A stretch of 64,000 nucleotides of DNA from Ditylenchus dipsaci (GCA_004194705.1 SADC01001009.1:310001-374000), one strand, 5' to 3'; counted from the first letter of the stretch, positions 23,336 through 36,800 are shown. Notes: generated by a model not told the origin, from the sequence alone. Numbers and translations are program-made.

Positions 23336-24889
23336 TCAAACCATGGAGTTGAGCTTTTGACCAATCACTGAAAAGTGATGAGGATCTTTGTTTCTAAGAA
23401 TAGCCATTCCAGCTCCAAGTATATCCGTTTTGAAATATTTATCATAAAATTCAGTAGGATAACCATGGATGATCATGATCATTTGATAAAGTATTTCAAA
23501 ATGTCCATTTTCCTAAAACTTGTAAAATAGCGCAGTTGTTATCTTGGAAAATAAACATTTCACATCTAAATTCAGCTGGGGTGCATTATCTTCATCAAGT
23601 ATTTCAGCAAGTAAAGTGTGCTTAAAATAAATGTTTAACACTTGTATTTGTATTAATTAAATACTCTACCTGGTCTATTAACTTTTGCTTGAATAACAAT
23701 GCTGCCACATGGTCAACTTTTCTAATTTTTCGTAAACAAACAACGCAACCATACTTGTAAATGAAATGTATTATTTGGTTGAGACCAGCAGCCTGCAGCT
23801 CTCGCAATAGTTCTTGCAGAATAATAAAAGGTAACATTATCTATAAATAGAAACAAAGTGAAGTTCTGTAATAAGAGAACCACTAATATAACGATGCTTA
23901 AAAAATCGATAAGGTATAATCATGATTTTAGGTAAAATCCTCTATTTGGTGTCCGAAAAAATGCCATACTAGGATTTTCGAATGACACCGAAATAAAGTG
24001 AAATTGAAAATTGCGAAAAATACTTGGGGACACCATCAGTGATGTGCGCAGCTCTGCTCCTGGCTCCGAGCCAAGAGCCAGAGCAGTAGCGAAAATTTTC
24101 GGGGCAGGAGCCAAGAACCAGAGAAGGATCCCAAACTTTTGGTAGCATATCACTGGCCACCATGTAAGTTAGCTGATCAAAAACTATGCGAATTAAGACA
24201 AGCTTTTTAGTCAAGATAAAGGTGGGACACGGTCGTCGGTTTTCAGGTTGATGTAGTAGATGGAATAACTCTTCATCTGATTTATTTACAGATACTTGTA
24301 GTAGAGTTTTAGGAAGAAAGAAGGGCCACAGTTGGTCAAAAAATTTGAATTTAAAAAAGGTGACCAATTCATTTCACCTCCGACATTTGAAAAAAAAGAT
24401 TAAAAAAGCAACGTTACATTGTTTTTACGGTGGGTCGATATTTCATTCCTTTTCTTTAATTTTTTTAGAACTTTTTGAAAAAAATTTTCACCGTCGGATA
24501 GCTAAGATTTCAGGCTACAAAATAGTATATTTCGGACTGGGGTTTGAAAAAATGTTGGCCTATGGGTTGGCTTTTTGTTAAAAAAAACCTGTTTCTATCT
24601 CATTTGGGGTGAGGTGGTATATTCCGTTAGGGTCAAATTTTTTTTATCATATGATCAATTATTTTCCTCGGATACTCAAACTCATTGGAGCGACTGAAGA
24701 AGATTGGAAGCCCTGACTTTTTTGTAATTTGAATATCCTAAAACATACCTCGCAATGTTCATTATAAATATGAAATCCAATACGTGGTAGAAATATAGTA
24801 GACATTTGACTTGACAACAACCATAATTTTCTGCAGCCAGAGAAGCGTACAAACTTAGAAATTTCATAATACGTCTCAATAGGAAGCAT
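23336..24889 (-). CDS. F-box-like protein, four exons
   Basis: Exons 24889-24749, 23840-23670, 23620-23564 and 23512-23336 join in phase 0 into a 181-residue protein. Introns are about 908, 49 and 51 bp, with acceptors TATAG, TTAAG and TTTAG. The first exon starts MLPIETYYEISKFVRFSGCR and continues KLWLLSSQMSTIFLP, which follows the F-box pattern LP.E...EI..F.....L..LS.......LP. F-box proteins recruit substrates to SKP1-cullin ubiquitin ligases. Residues 48-181 are mostly helical (..LQELLRELQAAG.., ..DHVAALLFKQKL.., ..PTEFYDKYFKTDILGAG..) and match no substrate-binding domain I know. The long first intron carries a hAT MITE and other repeats, and could hide a further exon. Confidence 0.7.
24037..24155. 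mobile_element. hAT MITE (GAGCCAGAGC family), copy 1
   Basis: A 119-bp element starting CAGTGATGTGC and ending GCATATCACTG. It is flanked by GACACCAT (24029-24036) and GCCACCAT (24156-24163), an 8-bp target duplication with one mismatch. The interior is GAGCCAAGAGCCAGAGCAG tandem units. It lies in the first intron of the F-box-like gene. Confidence 0.8.
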
Positions 24890-25111
24890 TCTAAAGCCAG
24901 TGCATTAATGTTTTGAAATTCAGTGCAGGAGCTTTCCTACCAAATTGGGCACTTTCTTTTTCGTCTTAGTTTATGCGCCAATTTAAATAGAATCTTATTA
25001 TATTTTTTAGCTCTTGGCTTGGGTTTATAGTGCATCATAAAGCTGAGTGATATTGGGAATATTCCCGGAAACATTCGCGGGTTATGCCCGATCCGAATCT
25101 TAGATTCGGAC

Positions 25112-26267
25112 TAGAGTTGCTGAAATGACCGGTCATTTTTTAAAGCGGTCACAGGACCGGTCATATGACCGGTCATTTTCTAAAATGACGTCATTTTCTG
25201 TCATTTTCCTAATTTTACATGCCTCTTGCAAATAGTGCTAAATGTTGTTCAAATACGGCTTATTGATCGAAACAAATACATTCGTACACATCACTTTCAA
25301 CTAAAATCATCCATAAACAATTCATGCATTTCGCTCGAGAGATATTCTTCTTCATTTTCATTTGCTTCCTCCGACATCTCCGAATTCACTGCTTTCTTAA
25401 AGAGATCCCTGTTCACCAGCAGTGGATTGTGCTTGATGAAGGCGACTTGGCTGGTGGTGTCGACCTTAATTCTGGAGAAACCACACATAATCATTAACAA
25501 TATCAAGGCAAAAGTATGAAAATAAAAACCTGTTCAGGAGCTTCGTATGGATTCCATCGGTCAGAGATCAGTCCCTTTGAGTAAGGGCAGCAGAAAGGTG
25601 AGCGCCTGGAAACGAAAAAATAACAATCATGCAATAAGTATTAAAGACCAACCCTAGTAAGGAGAATGTCTGCTTCTTCGTCATCTTTTTTGCTCAGGCG
25701 GGCACGGCTAGGATCAAAGAAACCTTTGATCCTAGCCGTGCCTGTCCGCGAGCTGTTGTCCTCTGACTCCTTGACGATATTCTTCAGAGGCTCTCTACTC
25801 GATTCTTTTGACAAGCGATTGATCTCTTTCTTAGCCTCAGCCCCAACTTTTTGCAGTCCTGAAACCGTCAAAATGAATTCCTACTAATAAACTTTGGCGG
25901 ATACAAACCTTTAAGTGATTCTCCATACGATCAGGGTGGACTGAGTAGCGGTCCTGACAGAATTTTCAGTATCCAACGAATGTTTCCTTTCCTTTGCTGT
26001 TCGTCTCTTTCTTCCGCTCGTATAGTTTCAGCACCAGGCAAGTGGCTTTTTCATCGATGTGGCAATCTGAAATCAAGGCAATGAGGGAAATACAGTGATG
26101 AAGCAATAATATTCAGCAAACGACACATGGGAACTATCCTAACGTCGACCGGTTCAAAAGAAAAGAGAACTAGAAAATGACCAAAATCTATATGACCAGT
26201 CATTTTGTATTAAATGACCGGTCATATGACGTCATATGACCGGTCATATGACCGTTCAGCAACTCTA
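25112..26267. mobile_element. hAT-like transposon, 1.16 kb, ATGACCGGTCAT subterminal repeats
   Basis: Ends read TAGAGTTGCTGAAATGACC and the inverse ..GACCGTTCAGCAACTCTA, flanked by a perfect 8-bp duplication ATTCGGAC (25104-25111 and 26268-26275). Next to both ends stand several ATGACCGGTCAT palindromes. Inside is a minus-strand, decayed BED-finger ORF. Together these fit a hAT element that lost most of its transposase. Confidence 0.9.
25297..26064 (-). pseudogene. Decayed BED-type zinc-finger / hAT transposase N-terminus
   Basis: Minus-strand coding-like segments run across the element. One (about 26060-25920) reads ..FVGY-stop-KFCQDRYSVHP then DRMENHLK, and continues after a 50-bp intron with DCKKL. 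This is the BED pattern C-x2-C..H-x4-C with the first Cys codon changed to TGA. A second open stretch (25871-25641) is Lys/Glu-rich, and a third (25506-25297) is acidic. No DDE catalytic region is seen. I read it as a broken N-terminal transposase gene, not a host gene. Confidence 0.6.
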
Positions 26268-26639
26268 ATTCGGACCGACAATGTGGACAGGTCCACTCTT
26301 GCGCCAGCGCCTCTCGCAATATGAAACATAATTAGGCAATTTTTAGTGAAGTAGATAGCCCTTGAAAAATGGTATCGAATGGTGGGCGGCACACGATTTT
26401 TCGTCGTGTCTATAGGCCGCCACAAGCAAAAATCGCCGAAAATTGCCATTTTTTGGTCAATTTTAGCAGTTTTTTTACAAAAAAAATTGCGCAGTAGATA
26501 TAATTCAAAACCCTTTTACAGTCGATTCAAAACAAAAAATTTTCGAACTTGGGAAAGTTTCAGCCATATGTGAGGCTTGAGCAATTTTTTTTTTCAACTA
26601 AAAGCATAACAAATCCCCCTTATTTTATATTAACTGGAA

Positions 26640-26765
26640 CACTGGTGCCTACCGCATAAACAAACTCTGGTACGCATACATTTTTATGCATCCAGAGCAC
26701 TTTCGAGTGATTTGCGTCTAAGGTATCTGGGTGTTGTATCTCAACCCCAAGCCCCAAGATTCCCT
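26640..26765. mobile_element. R1 repeat, fragment
   Basis: Matches the left half of R1: GGTGCCTACCGCATAAA, TGCATCCAGAG and GAGTGATTTGCGTCTAAGG. The central hairpin and right half are missing. Confidence 0.7.
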
Positions 26766-27233
26766 CTTTTTGCCAAGTCCCATGTTGAAAAACATGGTAA
26801 AACAGTCAAATGGAAAAGGTGTAACGAGTCGGCTGTAACTAGTTGGTGGGCAGTCACGCAAGCTCACTACCCACTGCACCACTAAGTGACATATTCCCCT
26901 GTGTTATAACTCAACATATATTACTTCTACTTTACTTTGAAATTAATTTTTGGCCTCTCAAAAACAACCCAGGGCAAAACGGATCTCAATGTCAAATTAT
27001 GATTTTTGAAGATCTATCGAAAAGAATATAACGTTTTTCAGAAGCTCGCGGACACTATGTGAGGTTCCCTTGTTACACAATGGTTGGCCAGCGACTTGAA
27101 ACAAATGGCCCTATTGATTTTTAGGGGAAACATTTTTGCATTGGTTCCCCTGTTGATTTTTTATGAACAATGCCTTGGTCTCCCCTGTTGTTGGAAAGGT
27201 GATCATGGTCAAGATGATTATGTTAATCATAAT

Positions 27234-27392
27234 CAGTAAGAGCTCCGCTCTTGGCTCCGAGCGACCCTGCTCCGAGCCAAGAGCCAGAGCAGGAGCCAAA
27301 ATTTTGTGGCAGGAGCCAGAGCATGGGCCAAATTTTTGTAGCAGTAGCCAAGAGCCAGAGCAGAAGCCAGAATTTTCGGCAGCACATCACTG
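27234..27392. mobile_element. hAT MITE (GAGCCAGAGC family), copy 2
   Basis: A 159-bp relative of 24037-24155, ending GCACATCACTG. Flanks are ATCATAAT (27226-27233) and ATCATAGT (27393-27400), an 8-bp duplication with one mismatch. The interior is GAGCCAGAGCAGGAGCC units. Confidence 0.8.
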
Positions 27393-27425
27393 ATCATAGT
27401 CACCATGATCACCATAACCACAATA

Positions 27426-27594
27426 CAGTCGACTCTCGATTTAGTGTACACCTCGGTTTAGTGTACACCTAAATTAAATACTTTTGGCCGGCAATCAATT
27501 AAAATGACTAGAATGAACCCTCGATTTAGTATACACTCGACTTAGTGTACACCTGAAGCCGGTCCACAGGGTGTACACTAAATCGGGAGTTGAC
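27426..27594. mobile_element. Pogo-like MITE, GTGTACACTAAATCG family, copy 1
   Basis: CAGTCGACTCTCGATTTAG at the left and the inverse AAATCGGGAGTTGACTA at the right, with internal TTTAGTGTACACCT repeats and a GGTCC.. segment, bounded by TA. Its sister copy is at 56466-56652. Confidence 0.85.
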
Positions 27595-27767
27595 TATATT
27601 ACCATAATCAAAATAGAGAGAAATAGGGGACCAAGCTATTTTTCATAAAAAATCAACAGGGGGACCAAGTCAAAATGTTGTCCCCTAAAGATGAATAGAG
27701 ACGGGTTGGCCAGTGTGTTTTGTTTAATCCTGGCACCAAATCCGTGCTTCGCCCCTTACGCAATTTA

Positions 27768-27848
27768 CTACCGTATTTTCTCTAATTATAGACCGCCTCG
27801 GGGGTAGGTAAAAAATTATAGACTCGGGTCTATAATTAGAGAAAATAA
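27768..27848. mobile_element. Hairpin MITE just downstream of the HEAT-like gene
   Basis: CCGTATTTTCTCTAATTATA pairs with its inverse around a short loop. It lies about 17 bp beyond the stop codon of the minus-strand HEAT-like gene, so it may sit in that gene's 3' UTR or near its cleavage site. Confidence 0.75.
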
Positions 27849-27865
27849 GTATTTGTGATTACAAG

Positions 27866-30800
27866 CTATAAATTTTTATTCGGCTCAACAATCTTTGAAA
27901 CCAATAACAACGATTCTGCTATCAACTGATCATCCAGATACTTGGCAAACTTCCTTTTGCTTGGTTTCCAATTGGCTAGCAGATAAGTTGCAGTAAGTTT
28001 TGTGTTGGTTAACAAATACTTGGTCCACTGGACAATGGTGTTGTAAGGGTCCATGGGAAAGAGAGCACACTGGCCTTCTTCAAACAATCTTGTGCATTGG
28101 GCTGTGATCAGGCGGATCTCCTCCACTTCATCAGTCACTAGATGGCACACACACCAGTGCATTTGTATAAGTAGTTGAGGGTTGGAATAGGCTGTCAGGC
28201 ATTGCGCTATTCTGACCAAATTTCTCGCCGCTCCCATTCTTTTCATCACATTTTGCAGTTTATGCTTGATCGGATGTTTTCTAAGTAGGAGGGAAGTCGG
28301 TTCACAAGAAGAGGTATTGGAGTCGCCACTGATTTATAAATTAAACATGGTATAGATGTGGAATAACTGAAAAAATTTATAAAAATAACTATGAAATCTG
28401 CACCATTCACCATATTTTAAAAACCGTATTCTCTCTATTAAGCCGGCACCCTCTAAAAACCCGGCACCCAAAAAGTCAATTCAACCTACACCATAATGAA
28501 ATTTTTGACGAAAATTGCAAAAGTCACTTTATAATTGATGGCAGCGTGGATTTCGCTGTCTGAATTAATGTTATTCTCACCGCCTATTCATGTTATTCTA
28601 AATGAAAAAGTGTTTTTCGTTGTTTGTTGCTATCTTATAAAAAAAAGTTTTTGATTAAAAATACAAGGTGGCGCAATTTTCGCCGGGATTTGTGTTGCTC
28701 ATATCTTTTTAAATCAGTTGCGTATCGACGAGACCTTTTTTTGTTTGAAAGTGGACGTTCCGGACAATCGAATGACACCGAGAATGTATAAAAGCATTTA
28801 TGAAAAAAATATCAACAAAAACGTCAATAAATTTTAATGAAAAACAACAAATTCGTTCAAAATTGCCAAACTTTTGCTCAACCCTTCCTCATTGGACATC
28901 AATGCATAGCTAGTGTAGCCGAGCGTAGCTGTTAATTGCTCCATGTGCCACTTTTAGCGGAATTTTGCAAAAGGCTAGAAAAATTATTTGCTGTAGTTTA
29001 TTGAGACAGACTGATTACCTTCGGTAAACTTGGTCTTTCATCCACTTCCAGAGAAATTAATCGCACGGATTCAATTCAGGCAAAAGTTTAACAGGTAAGC
29101 AAACATGATTAACAAATGGCAAATGAGGTGTCATTCGATTGCCCGAAGCGTCCTCTTTCAAATAAAAAAAAAGACCTCATCGAGACACTTTTCATTAAAA
29201 AATATATAAGAAACAAAACCCGGCGAAAATTTGCGCCACGCTGTATATGAGTTATTGCATAATTTTATTAAATTCTCTTCCTTTTTCGAATTGATAAACG
29301 CCATTATGTAGACCTATGACTCTCATTTCTAATGTGGTATTGTTTATTACAACACCTATGCAAAATAAAGCACAATAAAGTGAAGGTATGAAGGCAACCG
29401 GACATTTATCACTTTTTGAAATATTTGTCGTGCGACATTTGTCATTTTTTGTCATTTTTGTCGCGCTACATTTAACACTTTTTGAAAAAAATTCTCGTCA
29501 CTTTTTAAAAATTTGTAGCCCGACGTTTGTCTATTTTTCGTACATTTATTGATTTCACTCACCGCTTTAGGTCAAAGCATCTCAGATATCCAAAATATAG
29601 GTCAATTCTAGGTCTTATTATTATTATCACATAACTAGTTTTTGGGCTCTTACTCTACTATCAAGAAGAAATAGCAAAAAGTGACAAATGTCGCGCAACA
29701 TTTGTCAGCCGACATTTGTCACTATAGTAACAAATGTCGCGCGACAAATATTTCAAAAAGTGACAAATGTTCGGTTGCCGGTATGAATCAAATAATTTTT
29801 CTCACTTGCTTCATATTTTTAATTTTTTGTGCTAAATTTAGCCACGATGCTATGAATAAACGATAATTCTCTAGAAACTAGAGTCGTAGGGTGACATAAT
29901 GGTATTATCACTTCAAAAAAATATAAGAAAATCAAATAAAATTTTCTCCACAAAAAAATATATTTGCCTCAAAAGTAGGTAGCCCACAAATAACCCGGCA
30001 CTCTCTAATAAGTCGGCACTCTAGAGGCTGATCGAAAAACATAAACGGAAAAATGCCAATTTTCGACACTTTTTTTGTTCAGTAAAATCTGTCCATTTTC
30101 AAAGTGGTAACACCATCAGGTGGTCTTGTGGTTCTAGTATCTAACGAAGCCTCATTTAGTGCGGCATCTTTGGTAAATGTAGCGAAAAAAGTATGAATCA
30201 ACTTATTTTTGAAGAATGTTGCAATAAATGATACCTCTTCAGGAACTAGAATCAATAGTGTAATCAGTTTGAAAAAAGAAGGTGAGCATAGACTTGCTAT
30301 TTTAAATAAGCGAAAAAAAAGGTGGCAATTTTTTACAAAAAAAACATAGCAATTTTTCGTCAAAAAATGTAGTTAATACTTAAACGAGATTCAAAAATGT
30401 ATCCAACCTTAGAATGTATCTGTCAATAGTGTAGAGTATGTCTGTAGTAAATGCATCTTCTGTGCCACACAATTGCTCTGCCAATATTTTCACTTGTTCA
30501 TACTTTTGACAGGGGACCATGTTGAGAATCACCTCAAGTATTTGGCGTCTTATCACCAGAGCTGGCTCGGCCAACAACAGGGCTTGAAGGGGGCCAAACA
30601 GACTTTTGGCATATCTGGCAATACAACAAATAATTTAAAAATAATATAAATTAGCGGCAAGAACCCAACCTATAACCTTGTTGGCTGGAGAAGGGGAAGT
30701 GAACCACCACCAACCTTTCCAATCCTGCAATCAGCAGGGGCAAAAATTTTTGAGAACACCTTGTGGTTGTGGATTGCACACTTAATTGAACTAGTTTATC

Positions 30801-33800
30801 GTAAATTAGTTGCATGACTGCGCAGTTGGTGTTGAGAAAGCAGGCAAGTGGCACTTTCTCAGGCATTCCACTGAACAGGCACTCAATAAAAGCGGCTGAA
30901 ATTGAGGCAATGTAAGTTTGTTGCTATATACAATTAAATACCGAAAGCTGAGCAAATAAGCGAAAACAATTTCCAGTCTGTGGTAGAGCTGTCCGCAGTA
31001 AGAAGTCACAAATAGAAGCATGTATTGCGGACAGATCTGTAAAAATATTATACAAATAAGGATCATGGTCATTTTCGCTTCAAGGAAAAATTTAAGAAAT
31101 GTTTCAAAACAACTGGGATACCAAGTCTTTTTAACCCGACCAGAATAGCAGTCGAATTCTATTGGCAAAAAATGATTCGCCAGTCTGTAGCCTTTTTTCT
31201 GCCCGAAACCTTGTAATTGAAACTTTTAAGTTGAGCTGACGATTTGGCCTTTTGCGATTATGGGATTGCGATTATTTTGGGAATACCACCGACTGGATAC
31301 ACTGACGACTGGATACACCGACTAGATACACTTAATTACTGAATTTTAACTAAGTGGTGAGATTGGATATGATAAAACATCTCTTCAGCCTTATTAAACC
31401 ATGTAATTCATACTATTCCCTTTGAGAATATCTGTAGCACATATTTTTAGCCATACTGTGGTGTTTTTGGCTTCATATTTTGTGATAACAACTTCGGCAA
31501 AGCCTCAGGCTCAGGGTAGTCCAGCGTAAGTTAGGACAGGCTCAAACGTGTTTTTCGAACTATGAAAAAGTTCGTGAAACATGTTTAAATAGAGTTGCCT
31601 ATCCCGCGCCTAGACTTGAATCATAAATATGTAGAATATCATGAATGGGGATTGTATCCAGTCGTCAATGTATCCAGTCAGTTTTATTTTTGCTTTCAGC
31701 TCCTACAAACCAAAAATTTTATTTTATTCATTTAAAGTAAACGTGGACATTTGCGACAACTATTAACAACAAACAGATACTTGTAGTTAAGTAGCTTTTA
31801 AGCAGCGGCAGATTCTTGTTTAGCAAATCAAGAATTTTTAGTCAAGATTTGCGGGAATTTGAATTTTCAGTCAGAAAATAACTTGGATTGCTCAGGATCC
31901 CACCGAGAGTGGCCAGAAGCACATGAAAATCGGTTTGGGGGGGGGGTTCACTGGGAGTAGACATATTGCGAAAATTCGATCGCGCGCATCAGAAACCCAT
32001 TTTAGCCATCTCGGTTGCTCAGAATCTGACCCTTAACCGCTCTAAACCACTTTTTAGACTTGTCAGAATACTTAAATTCTGATGTGTAGCAGTTTAGGAT
32101 GCTTTTAAGTGGTTCAGAACGGTTCAGAGTGAGATTCTCAGCGGCTGAGCCGATTAAAGTGGGATTCTGATGTGTGAAATCGAGTTTTCACGAAAATTTC
32201 ACTCCCCTTTAGTAAATCCTGGAACACCATCTTTCAAGTACTTCAGAATCCCACTCTGGGTGGGATTCTTAGCTATATAAGTTATTTTTTGACTAAAAAA
32301 ATTTGCAGTGATACCGATTGTGGATTGTAAATTGATGGAAAGACCGAATGCTTTGGTGTTAATTGTGAATGAACCGATGCTTCAAAAGTTAGTGATGATA
32401 GTACCGACGCCTCTTGATGCCGAAGTGGCGAAGCACTCTAATGGTGGTACCGCTTCCGAATGCAGCTTGGATGGTGGTTCTATGGTAAAGCCGAAGAAGA
32501 ACTATCTCCCTGCCCATACCTGGATCCCCGCAACTCATGGAGTAGGTCCACCGATCTCTGAGGGCTCAGCCGAAGCAAAGAAGTGGTATCCGATCTCCCG
32601 GAATGCTCAAGGGGAAAGAAACCAGTGGAATCTCATTGTGTTTTGTCATGTGATAGTACCGCTTCCTCAAATAAACTCTCTGATTATGTCCGTGGGGTAA
32701 GTGGCCCGGTAGAAAATAGGTTGAAAGACTCATAAACTTTACTCATGCTATTATGCGATGCGATAATTTTTGCTAAATTTGGTGCAATTTGCGATTAATC
32801 GCAAGTGTGATTTATCGATCGTCGTCAGCGCTAATTGAAAGTGCACTGTAACACTTTACCACTACACTCTCAATCCGAACAAAATTAGGTACTTCGGAAA
32901 GCCGTGGGATCAAGGTATATTTTTTCGAAATTATTTGGAGTTCTTTTTCGAACTTCGGCAAACTTGCAAAACTCCATTCTTGAGTGCGCTAGCTTATTCT
33001 GCAAATAGGAACAAATCCTAAAATTATCTAAAAATTAGCCTTAAATGTGCCTTAAAGGCACGTTCACAATGAGTGTCGACCTGAGTGTGAGATTTGGGGT
33101 GTTTTTAACGCGGGAAGAGCTGTACTTTTTTTCTTGACCAAAACTTTTTTTCTGTTGGTATCATTTTGTAGCTAAGATTCAGGGCTTCAAAATGAAGTAT
33201 TGACAAGCCACATCTGAAATGAAAAATTGGGGTAAAAATGCTTAGGTCCGCACTCAGGTCGACACTCGGGTCGACACTAACAGAGTGTGGGCCTGAGTGT
33301 CGACCTGAGTGCGGACCTAAGCATTTTTACCCCAATTTTTCATTTCAGATGTGGCATGTCAATAGCTCATTTTGAAGCCCTGAATCTTAGCTACAAAATG
33401 ATACCAACAGAAAAAAGTTTTGGTCAAGAAAAAAAGTACAGCTCTTCCCGCGTTAATAACACCCCAAATCTCACACTCAGGTCGACACTCAGGTCGACAC
33501 TAACAGAGTGTGGGCCTGAGTGTCGACCTGAGTGCGGACCTAAGCATTTTTACCCCAATTTTTCATTTCAGATGTGGCTTGTCAATAGCTCATTTTGAAG
33601 CCCTGAATCTTAGCTACAAAATGATACCAACAAAAAAAATTTTTGGTCAAGAAAAAAAGTACAGCTCTTGCCGCGTTAAAAGAACGCTTGGGTCGGCACT
33701 TTTATGTGAACGTACCTTTAGTCTCCTCCAGGTTGTTTTGAAAATTTTTCGAAAAATTCCACGAGTGAATTTTATGTGAAATTTCTGTGAAGAGTTCATT

Positions 33801-36800
33801 GTAACAGTCTAGGACTAAAGTTTTTTATATCGCCTGTTCCCAAAAGTGTGTTCTGACCACTTTTTTGAGCTTCTCGGGTCTTTATTTTTGGTTAGAAAAA
33901 TGTTTTTTTAGGAAAAAAAATAAAAAAAAATTTGACCAAAATTTGAATTTTTGACTTGGTCCTCCTAGGTAAACCAACCTAAATAGGTACTTATATACTT
34001 CAGAAAGATGGAATTTGAACAAAGTTTTGTTGACTAGGGATTACCGTATAAAGAAACTCTGGTATGCATGCTTTTCATGCATCCAGAATCACTTGTTTGC
34101 GTCTAAGGTATGTGGGTGTGCGCATCTTAACCCCAAGCAACCAAGCCTCTCCCCCCCCTCTTCGCGGGCGCAGGGCGCTCGGTTGGTTAGAGATGCGCGC
34201 ACTCACTTACCTTAGACATGATTCCGAGCAAGACTCTTGATCAAAAATGCATTTAGAGGCTCCTTTTGCCCAGCTCCAGTGACCAAAACATAGTAGAATA
34301 CCATAAACTAACCATTTTCTAGTTATCCACATACCCTTCTTGTGTGAATTACCTTCGGGGAACCAAGGAATTACCTTGGTGGACCAAGGCAAAATGTCAA
34401 ATTTTGGTCAAAATCTTTTTTTTTCAAAATGGTCGGCTGCGCCTTGAAAAACATGTTTTCTACCCTAATAAAGACTAGAGAAGCTCAAAAAAGTGGTCAA
34501 AACACACTTTTGGGAACACGCGATATAAAGAACTTCTGCCCAGTCTAGTCACCCCCTTCCGAAGATCAGCTTACCAAAAGCAGCAGCTAGTAAAAACTTT
34601 TGCAAAACATGGAGCACCCTCAACTTCACATGCCTGTCTTGCTGCTTCTTGTCATACAGGTTAATTAATCCAAGGATAACTCTGTTACACTCTGCAGGAA
34701 AATGACTGCAAATGCACGTTAACATTTTGGAAAAGGCAATATCTCTGCTCTGGCACTCATTTTGACCTAATAGCTCCAATGTCTGCAATAAAATCAGGTT
34801 TTTCGTTTATGGAAACCTAGTTTGGAAATTACATTTTCAAGAATATGCAAGGTAAATGCTTGGTGTGTTGCTTTTGAGCCAACAGCTTGACAAATCCTTC
34901 AAACACACCCGAGCAATGCTCTAGCACTCCCTATGGTGGGAGCGCAGCATGACTTGCCACACTGAATCAACACATTTTGTAATGTAGCACAAATCCAGAT
35001 TAATAGAGTGTGTCAGAAGGGCACAACAGCTGTGCTGAAAAATAATTTTTGAAATAATAACAGAATCAGTCAAAGCATCTTGTTACAATTAGTCCATCCC
35101 CATATTTGGGCAACACATTTCTGGGTTTTCAGACCACTCGAGAACTGCATGGTCTTCATCTGCTTCTGCCACCATTTCTGGTGCTGCTGCTGCTGCTAAA
35201 TCAGTATTCATGAAATGGTTGAGCTGATAGGCGGGTTGGCAAACACCTGAAGCACAAACGAATAAAATAATAACGGAACTTCAAAATTGTTTTCATGGTT
35301 GTTTACCTATGGACGAACTTCCACCCAACTGCAGCAATTGTTGGTTGACAGCCAAACAGTCGGCAATCAAAGCAGATTTCTGTTGAAAACCATATTTGAC
35401 CCTAAGACTGGCCATTTCAATTCGGATAGCTGAAACATAATAAGACAACTATCTTTATATGAAAAAAGTTAAACTTTTTTTGTCAAAGATTCAGCTAAAA
35501 CCACAGGGGATTAAGCACCTTCCAAAAAAAAATCCAATAACGGAATCCAAATCCAATAACCAACAAAATTTTCCATGATGTTTTCACTGTGTTTTAAGCA
35601 TTTTCGCCCAAAATAATTTTTTCGAAAAACATTTTTCTTTGAGGGACCAAGGTAGCACAAAAATTTTGGAACCTAAAATGTGATCTTGGTCCACCAAGTC
35701 GAAATTTTTTGCGAAAAAAAAATTATTTTTAGCGAAATGATCGCGAAACATGGTGCATAACGGTGCATAGACGTTTCGCCCATATTTGGACATTTGTCCA
35801 AATATGGACGAAACGCTAATTTTGCCTTGGTCCCCCCTGTTGATTTTTTTACAAATTTTCATTTTCTCTAATTGCGTCAAAAACCGTTCCATAACACATT
35901 TTCCATCGCTTTTTTAGCTTTTTTTTATCTAAAACCTCGTACCATTTTGTGAATTTTACAACCATATGCTTATGTCATGTTTTGTTTATGATTTTTAGAT
36001 TTATAATTATTTGTCTGTTTTAGCTGCCCAAAATGAAAGTATTCGATTGGTCCAGTAGTGATGATTTCTCTTGGCTTCATCAAGTTCGTAATCGATTTAA
36101 CTGTTTGAATGTTATGATCGTTGTAAAAAAATTTAGTGCGCCATTTTTGAAAAACTATAGATTAATTTCAGTGAAGATGGTGAATCCTGAAAAAACACAA
36201 AAAATGCCAGCAGCACTTTGTTAAGCACTCTAAAAGTAGCTCTTTCAGCAAAAAAACAGACAAATAATTATCAATCCAAAAATCTAAACAAACATGACAT
36301 CAGCATATGGTCGGAAAAGTCACAAAATGGTACGAGGTATGAGATACAATCTCTTTTTTCGTTAAAAAAAGCGAGGGAAAATGTGTTATGGAACGGTTTT
36401 TGACGCAATTAGAGAAAATGAAAATTCGTAAAAAAATCAACAGGGGGACCAAGGCAAAATTAGCGTTTCGCCCATTTTTGGACAAATGTCGAAATATGGG
36501 CGAAACGTCCCTTACCGGTAAAACATCAAAAGACATTAGGTTATTATTGGAATTTTTTTAGGTACCTGTGCCTTGCTGTGGTTTTAGAAAAAAGACATAC
36601 GGCTAGCTTATTCGAGAAAATTTAGTACAGTGGAACCTCGTTATAACATACCCCCGATATAACATACCCATATGGTCGGTCCTTTCAATAGTAAACTCCA
36701 ATAAATTACCGCCGATATAACATACCCTTACGGTCGGTCCCAAGGGGGTATGTTATAACGAGGTTTGACTTTACCTATGTCCCGGTCTTTTTCGAACAAC

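Noticed and set aside
33287..33779. Two similar ORFs (103 and 89 residues)
   Set aside because: They come from two tandem copies of a non-coding 223-bp repeat unit, with no domain or codon bias.
34833..35246. Apparent stops and phase conflicts in the HEAT-like gene
   Set aside because: Alternative phase-0 donors (for example GTTCTC at about 35145) keep the frame open; the exon edges are uncertain but a broken gene is not shown.
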